A program made the position numbers and the translations under genes. The notes under the pieces were generated by a model. It searched no databases, was not told the origin of the DNA, and saw only the letters and a list, made by a program, of their open reading frames with translations. This document shows positions 23,123-27,311 of a stretch of 27,311 nucleotides of DNA, in pieces; position 1 is the first letter of the stretch; the number at the start of each line of letters is the position of its first letter. The DNA is from Humitalea sp038323655 (GTDB lineage Bacteria; Pseudomonadota; Alphaproteobacteria; Acetobacterales; Acetobacteraceae). Where the stretch lies: the NCBI GenBank assembly GCA_038323655.1, contig JBBQHE010000027.1, forward strand, positions 1 to 27,311, read 5' to 3'.

Positions 23123-23145
23123 GTTACACGTCGATGAAATGTAAC
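23123..23145. repeat. GTTACA-N11-TGTAAC inverted repeat
   Basis: Perfect 6-base arms at 23123-23128 and 23140-23145 lie between the stop of the hypothetical gene (23158) and the htrA promoter. It could be an operator upstream of htrA. The stem is A+T-rich and the loop long, so a terminator is less likely. Confidence 0.4.
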
Positions 23146-23157
23146 TTCTTGCGTTCG

Positions 23158-23637
23158 TCAATGTCTGTTGAAGGCAGGGAAAGCACAAGCGCCCGTTGCG
23201 AGCGGCCCACAGAAAACCAGGCCGGCGAGCCGAAAAGCCACACCCAGCGCCAGGGCATGGTCCATGGCCGCATAGGCGGGGCATGGCGGCAGCAGCGCGC
23301 ACCAGACGGCCAGGGCCTGGGTGCGCGGGGCACCCTGGGCCGAGGCGCAGCCCAGGATTAGCAAGGATTCGCAGGCAATCACGTGGGGAGCAGCGGGCAC
23401 GCCGAGGCAAAGCGGTCGCCCAATCGCGAAAGCGTGAAGCACGGCATCCAACGGCGCCGCGGCAGCCACCGCATCGGTCGCGACCAGGGGGTGGCGTAGC
23501 GCCGGCAGGCTGGGGTGTCCCTTCCCACGCGCCTCGGCCCAGCGCCGGGCCGCATCCAACAAAACGGATTCAGCCGCCGGCAGTTCCGCTGTCTCATGGC
23601 CTTGCCATGGCCAGTGGGGCAGTCCGCGCGTCGCCAT
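23158..23637 (-). CDS. Hypothetical protein
   Basis: 159 residues from the ATG at 23637, which is supported by a GGAGG ribosome-binding site 6 bases upstream; the longer reading from 23823 lacks one. The protein starts MATRGLPHWPWQGHETAELP, has a charged helix (LLDAARRWAEARGKG), and then Ala/Leu/Cys-rich stretches (CESLLILGCASAQGAPRTQA, AYAAMDHALALGVAFRLAGL) that could be weakly membrane-associated or buried helices. It contains several cysteines (about five). I recognise no domain or motif. It is divergent from the glycosyltransferase gene and lies upstream of htrA on the same strand. Codon use is like the neighbours, so it is probably a genuine gene, of unknown function. Confidence 0.6.
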   Translation of the reverse strand: MATRGLPHWPWQGHETAELPAAESVLLDAARRWAEARGKGHPSLPALRHPLVATDAVAAAAPLDAVLHAFAIGRPLCLGVPAAPHVIACESLLILGCASAQGAPRTQALAVWCALLPPCPAYAAMDHALALGVAFRLAGLVFCGPLATGACAFPAFNRH

Positions 23638-23667
23638 ACTCGCCTCCGTCGATGACTTTAGCATATC

Positions 23668-23686
23668 GCGAATGCGAGTGATTCGC
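23668..23686. repeat. GCGAAT-N7-ATTCGC inverted repeat (operator candidate)
   Basis: Perfect 6-base arms at 23668-23673 and 23681-23686 in the 189-base divergent region between the hypothetical gene and the glycosyltransferase. The size and symmetry suit a dimeric repressor. No regulator gene is adjacent. Confidence 0.45.
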
Positions 23687-23691
23687 AAACA

Positions 23692-23707
23692 AGGGACATT
23701 GTTCCCT
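23692..23707. repeat. AGGGA-N6-TCCCT inverted repeat
   Basis: Perfect 5-base arms at 23692-23696 and 23703-23707, six bases beyond the preceding inverted repeat and in the same divergent region. This may be a second operator half of a control element for the genes on either side. The short arms mean chance occurrence is possible. Confidence 0.35.
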
Positions 23708-23826
23708 GCTTCCAAAGGACGCCGGCGGCCTTCAAGCTGAGGGGCTGGGGCCGCGCATGCGTAGGGCTCCCTGAGCGAAACGGGCCCGACCATGCTTGAC
23801 CCCCGGCACACACCCGATACCAATGG

Positions 23827-25164
23827 ATGATGGCACAGATTGTTGAGTCTTTACTGAGACTGCCGGGCAAGATAGCGGGCAGCATAAGGCTTCTTCGGCG
23901 CGACCCGGAAACCCTTGGGCGCAACCTGCTGCAGTTCACCGATCCCGCGCAGTTCGAGGCGCGGCTGGTTGATGTGATGCATGCGGTACCGATGCATGTC
24001 CGCGTGGATGCCGCGGCTGCCGCGCCACCACGGCTCAACGTCCTCGACTCAGCCTGGGATCGCAGTTCCATGACCGGCGGACCCAATACGACGATCAACC
24101 TCGCCGTGCGCGTCGCGCGCCAGGGGATCCCCGTCCGCCTCGTCTCCACCGTGAAGCCCGTCAGCCTGGAGACCGACTGGCTGCGCCGCCATGCCGCTGC
24201 CCTGGCGGGGGAGGCTGGGACCGGCGCGATCACCGTGGCCTCCGCCGCCGAAGCGGACCGCCCGCTGTCGCTCGGGGCGGGTGATGCCTTCCTGGCCACG
24301 CATTGGACCACGGCGTTGCAATTGCAGGATGTGCTGCCGCGGCTGCCGATCCGCCAGTTCTTCTACATGCTGCAGGAGTTCGAACCGGCCTTCTATCCCT
24401 GGTCCAGCAACTACGCCCGCGCGATGGAGACATATGGGATGGATTTCTTCCCGATCGTGAATGAGGCGGTGCTGGCCGAATTCCTGTTCAGCCAGCCGCT
24501 CGGCCGGCTGTCCGATCCAATTATACGGAACCGCGCGGTGGTCTTCGAACCCGCGGTCGATGCCAGCCTGTTCCATCCGCCAACCGCGCCACCGGCACCA
24601 CGCCCGCGCCGGCTGCTGTTCTACGCGCGGCCGAACAATACGCGGAACCTGTTCGGACTGGGGCTGATGGCGCTGCGGGAGATTGCCGGGGCGCCGGAAT
24701 TCGCTGGCTGGGAGTTCCTCTCCATCGGCAGCCGCGGCAGCCTGCCTGATCTTGCGCTCGGCCATGGCCATACGCTGCGTCCAGCCCCTTGGGTGGATTA
24801 TGCGGGCTATGCCGAGATGCTCCGCCAAGCCGATATGCTGCTATGTCCGATGCTCTCGCCGCATACAAGTTACCCGGTGCTGGAGATGGCTGCCTGCGGT
24901 GGGCTGTCGGTCACCAACAGCTTCAGCGTCAAAACGGCGGAACGGCTGGCCGCGTTGTCGCCCAACATCATCGGCGTGGAGCCGACCGTGACACGCTTCG
25001 CCGAAGGCCTGTTGCGGGGCGCGCGCAGCATCAACGCCGGCATGCCCCGCCTCGGAGCGCTGGCGTTGGCGGGGGACTGGTCAGCAGCACTCGATCCGGC
25101 GGCGGGGCATGTGGCGGCAACCCTTCGCGACCTGCATCGCGGCGCCGGCTTGGCCGGGGCCTGA
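23827..25164 (+). CDS. WsaF-like glycosyltransferase (GT4-type, GT-B fold)
   Basis: 445 residues, cytoplasmic. The N-terminal half (RLNVLDSAWDRSSMTGGPNT, INLAVRVARQGIPVRLVS, DAFLATHWTTALQLQDV, FFYMLQEFEPAFYPWSSNYA) matches the N-domain of WsaF-type rhamnosyltransferases and related rhamnan-synthesis enzymes. The C-terminal half has RRLLFYARPNNTRNLFGLGL, then WVDYAGYAEMLRQADMLLCPMLSPHTSYPVLEMAACGG, which is the nucleotide-sugar-binding region of GT-B enzymes with the E-x7-E-like site (PVLEMAACGGLSVTN). It probably adds a sugar to a surface polysaccharide or glycan. The tandem ATGATG at 23827 makes either codon possible. A methyltransferase follows in the same direction, consistent with glycan modification. 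Donor and acceptor are unknown. Confidence 0.85.
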   Translation: MMAQIVESLLRLPGKIAGSIRLLRRDPETLGRNLLQFTDPAQFEARLVDVMHAVPMHVRVDAAAAAPPRLNVLDSAWDRSSMTGGPNTTINLAVRVARQGIPVRLVSTVKPVSLETDWLRRHAAALAGEAGTGAITVASAAEADRPLSLGAGDAFLATHWTTALQLQDVLPRLPIRQFFYMLQEFEPAFYPWSSNYARAMETYGMDFFPIVNEAVLAEFLFSQPLGRLSDPIIRNRAVVFEPAVDASLFHPPTAPPAPRPRRLLFYARPNNTRNLFGLGLMALREIAGAPEFAGWEFLSIGSRGSLPDLALGHGHTLRPAPWVDYAGYAEMLRQADMLLCPMLSPHTSYPVLEMAACGGLSVTNSFSVKTAERLAALSPNIIGVEPTVTRFAEGLLRGARSINAGMPRLGALALAGDWSAALDPAAGHVAATLRDLHRGAGLAGA

Positions 25165-25267
25165 CGCGGTGCGGCTGGCCTTGGCTTGATGGGGCTTCAT
25201 CGAGCCACTAGACGAAACATTGACTCGATGTGGCGGTGGATCGGCACCGAGAACCCGGAGGCCCCGC

Positions 25268-26056
25268 ATGCTGTCACTCCTCAAGCGCGCCGCCCGGCGC
25301 TGGCGCGGTGGCGACCGGATCACCACTTACCGCGATCGTTACGCCATCGCGGGGCTTCTGTCTGTGCTGCCGCTCGGCTTGCCGCGGGTCCTTTCCCTTT
25401 TTGGGACGGACAAGCAGCGCCCGGGTGAGCACGCTTATGGAGCGAGCTATGAGGCGGCCTTCCGGCGCTTCCGCTACCGCCGCGCCAAGATTTTGGAGAT
25501 CGGCCTGCTTGCGGGCGATTCACTGCTCGCATGGCGGTGCTACTTCCCCTTCGCGACCACCATCGGGGCGGATATCGAGCCGAAGCCCGAAATGGCGGGT
25601 GCCCGCACCCGCATCTACACCGCCGACCAGGGATCTGCCGCCGACCTTGACGCCATAACGGCCAAGGAGGGCCTGTTTGACATCATCATTGACGACGGCT
25701 CCCATCAAAGCAGACATCAGATTTTCAGCTTCCACCACCTGTTCGATAATCTGCGCGACGGCGGCGTCTATGTGATCGAGGATGTGCAGACATCCTTCTG
25801 GCAGAGCGAAGTCCGAAGCCTCCAGTGGGATGGCAAGCCGATCAACGATCCGGACTTCCGCTACACCTGCTATGGCGAGTTTCTGGAACTCGCCAAATAC
25901 GTAAACCACGCTGAGTTCCAGAGTCTCGAAGGCACCGATCCGCGGTTGCTCGCCCTTGGCCGGCGGATTACCCGGATCAGCTTCGAACACAATCTGATCT
26001 TCATTTGGAAGGGCGCCAACGAACAGCCGTCCAACTACCTGCGCCGTTCCGACTGA
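25268..26056 (+). CDS. Class I SAM-dependent methyltransferase (macrocin-O-methyltransferase/CmcI-like)
   Basis: 262 residues. The start ATG at 25268 follows a GGAG ribosome-binding site (25256-25259); the longer reading from 25220 adds only Arg/Gly residues. Motifs are LFGTDKQRPGEHAYGASYE (44-62, the FGTDK...Y.p.YE opening seen in MycE/CmcI-type sugar and polyketide methyltransferases), ILEIGLLAGDSL (75-86, SAM-binding motif I), GADIEPKPEM (acidic residue after strand 2), FDIIIDDGSHQSRHQI (138-151, with the DDGSH metal/substrate site), and GGVYVIEDVQTSFW. It probably O-methylates a sugar or glycan. It is 103 bases after the glycosyltransferase and in the same direction, so a shared role in surface glycan synthesis is likely, though not proven. 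Confidence 0.87.
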   Translation: MLSLLKRAARRWRGGDRITTYRDRYAIAGLLSVLPLGLPRVLSLFGTDKQRPGEHAYGASYEAAFRRFRYRRAKILEIGLLAGDSLLAWRCYFPFATTIGADIEPKPEMAGARTRIYTADQGSAADLDAITAKEGLFDIIIDDGSHQSRHQIFSFHHLFDNLRDGGVYVIEDVQTSFWQSEVRSLQWDGKPINDPDFRYTCYGEFLELAKYVNHAEFQSLEGTDPRLLALGRRITRISFEHNLIFIWKGANEQPSNYLRRSD

Positions 26057-26124
26057 ACCGCCAAGCCACGGGCGGCCGGCCTACGGGCTTTCGCAAGTCG
26101 CGGGGTTGCCGGGGCGCGCCAGCG

Positions 26125-27311
26125 ATGTTGCCATATCCCTCCATCTTGCGGAGACTGGCGTTGCCTGATGTCCCGCCCATCCCGGCGCTGCCGCCCTATC
26201 GCGCCATTCTGAACCAGATCTTGGCCCTGGCCGCACCGACCAGCCTGATCGCCGCGATCCAGGCCGCGGCGCAGATCTTCGAGACGGTCCTGGCCGCCCG
26301 CCAAGGCACCGCGGCCCTGGCCGGCTGGGCCGTGGTGCTACCCTTCGCCCTGTTGATGCAGCAGATGTCCACCGGCGCCATGGGCGGCGGCGTCGTCTCG
26401 GCCATCGCCCGTGCGCTCGGGGCCGGACGGCGGGAGGAAGCCTCGGCGCTGGTGCTGCATGCGCTGCTGATTGCACTGCTCTTCGCGGCCGGTTTTGCGG
26501 TGCTGATGGTGGGCTTTGCGGGGCCGATTCTCGGCGCGGTGGGGGGGGGCGAAGCTGCGGCGGCCGCCATTCCCTATGCGTTGATCCTGTTCGGCTTGGG
26601 GGCTCTGCCGGCCTGGTTGGCTAATACGCTGGCCTCCATCCTGCGCGGCGGGGGTCGGCATGGGCTTGCGGCGCGGACCATGGTCGTTGCCTGGTTCGCC
26701 TATCCGCTGCTGGCCTGGGCGCTCGCCGAACCGGCGGGCATGGGCCTGGCCGGGGTAGGGCTCGCCTTCGCGCTAGTCTTTGCTGCGGCCTCGGTCAGCA
26801 TGGCGGTGACGGTCGCGGCCGGGGGGGCGGGCTTCGTGCCGCAGTGGCGGGTGCGTATCCAGCGGTCGCTGTTCGGGCAGATCCTTGGCGTCGGGCTGAT
26901 CGCCTGCCTGCTGGCGCTGATCGCCAACCTGACCACCATCCTGGTCACGGCGCAGCTGGCGCCCTGGGGCACGGCGGCGGTCGCGGCCTATGGCATCGCG
27001 GCCCGGCTGGAGTTCCTGATGGTCCCGCTGTCCTTCGGGATTGGTTCGGCGCTGACCGCGTTGGTCGGCCGGGCGGTCGGGGGCGGGGACTGGGTCCGGG
27101 CGCGGCGCATTGCCTGGGTGGGCGGCGGGCTGGCGCTGGGCGTGGCGGGGTTGGCGGGAGTCTTTGTGGGACTTTTTCCCGCGCCGTTGGCGGCGGCGTT
27201 TTCCGCCGACCCTGCCGTGCGGGCGATCGCATCCGGCGCCTTGGCGATTACCGGCCCGGCGCTGGGCGGCTTCGGCCTGGGCATGGCGATGTATTTTGCG
27301 GCCCAGGGGGC
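26125..27311 (+). CDS. MATE-family multidrug/metabolite exporter, 3'-truncated by window edge
   Basis: The frame is open to the last base of the window, so at least 395 residues are encoded. MATE proteins use Na+ or H+ gradients to expel organic cations and other compounds. The opening AILNQILALAAPTSLIAAIQAAAQIFETVLAARQGTAALAGW, with following helices (VVLPFALLMQQMSTGAMGGG, ARALGAGRREEAS), matches the first half of a MATE. The middle region repeats the pattern (TILVTAQLAPWGTAAVAAYG, RLEFLMVPLSFGIGSALTAL), typical of the internal two-fold repeat. ATG at 26125 is one possible start. A TTG at 26161 has a better Shine-Dalgarno (GGAG, 7 bases upstream) and may be the true one. A run of nine G near 26540 reads through in frame. 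No regulator is adjacent. Confidence 0.88.
   Translation, partial: MLPYPSILRRLALPDVPPIPALPPYRAILNQILALAAPTSLIAAIQAAAQIFETVLAARQGTAALAGWAVVLPFALLMQQMSTGAMGGGVVSAIARALGAGRREEASALVLHALLIALLFAAGFAVLMVGFAGPILGAVGGGEAAAAAIPYALILFGLGALPAWLANTLASILRGGGRHGLAARTMVVAWFAYPLLAWALAEPAGMGLAGVGLAFALVFAAASVSMAVTVAAGGAGFVPQWRVRIQRSLFGQILGVGLIACLLALIANLTTILVTAQLAPWGTAAVAAYGIAARLEFLMVPLSFGIGSALTALVGRAVGGGDWVRARRIAWVGGGLALGVAGLAGVFVGLFPAPLAAAFSADPAVRAIASGALAITGPALGGFGLGMAMYFAAQG

Noticed and set aside
1..27311. CRISPR arrays, tRNA or rRNA genes, insertion sequences, integrase or transposase genes
   Set aside because: I saw no regularly spaced repeats, cloverleaf-like sequence, terminal inverted repeats flanking a transposase, or mobile-element protein on reading both strands.

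Overview
This is a gene-dense, very G+C-rich chromosomal window. Codon third positions are strongly G/C, 'shadow' frames stay open on both strands, and neighbouring genes often overlap by 1-4 bases. The family content is two orphan tripartite-tricarboxylate-type (Bug) binding proteins, a TRAP transporter, several ABC binding proteins, a DUF808 protein, PCuAC with DUF2946, and RadC. It fits an environmental alphaproteobacterium, most like the Acetobacteraceae (Roseomonas-type). The taxonomic call is inference; no rRNA or tRNA gene is visible.

Layout. (i) 1-4746 is a catabolic/uptake block. A 5'-truncated cyclic-amide hydrolase (cyanuric acid hydrolase/barbiturase family) converges on a coupled Rieske oxygenase and NMT1-like ABC binding protein. 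A family-5 ABC binding protein is transcribed divergently from the Rieske gene. (ii) 4803-6647 is a coupled two-gene cassette I cannot name: a small protein with a hydrophobic hairpin and a winged-helix-like tail, then a protein with an HExxH zinc-peptidase signature. (iii) 6592-10525 (minus) is a tight operon dctP-dctQ-dctM-deacetylase (PuuE/cyclic-imide-hydrolase-like), with a divergent RidA gene at 10719-11111. Blocks (i) and (iii) together suggest import and ring-opening of N-containing cyclic amides or ureides. (iv) 11119-13715 (minus) holds a PDZ-less trypsin-like protease, RadC, and a copper pair (DUF2946 and PCuAC).

(v) 13716-15983 is a decayed sulfur-assimilation locus. cobA (siroheme methyltransferase) has a W-to-stop nonsense change and a frameshift. 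A divergent cysI (sulfite reductase hemoprotein) reading frame is still open but has lost about 190 internal residues and one of the four Fe-S cysteines. (vi) 15998-18469 holds a Bug binding protein, a convergent DUF808 membrane protein, and a small LytTR-type DNA-binding protein. (vii) 18504-21778 (plus) is an LVIVD beta-propeller protein coupled to a CobW-type GTPase, then a second Bug binding protein ending in a strong hairpin. (viii) 21815-22996 (minus) is an HtrA/DegP protease with a recognisable promoter. (ix) 23158-27311 holds a hypothetical protein (minus), then a WsaF-like glycosyltransferase, a class I methyltransferase, and a MATE-family exporter cut off by the window end.

The most noteworthy items are the unnamed HExxH cassette (4803-6647) and the paired decay of cobA and cysI (13981-15983).
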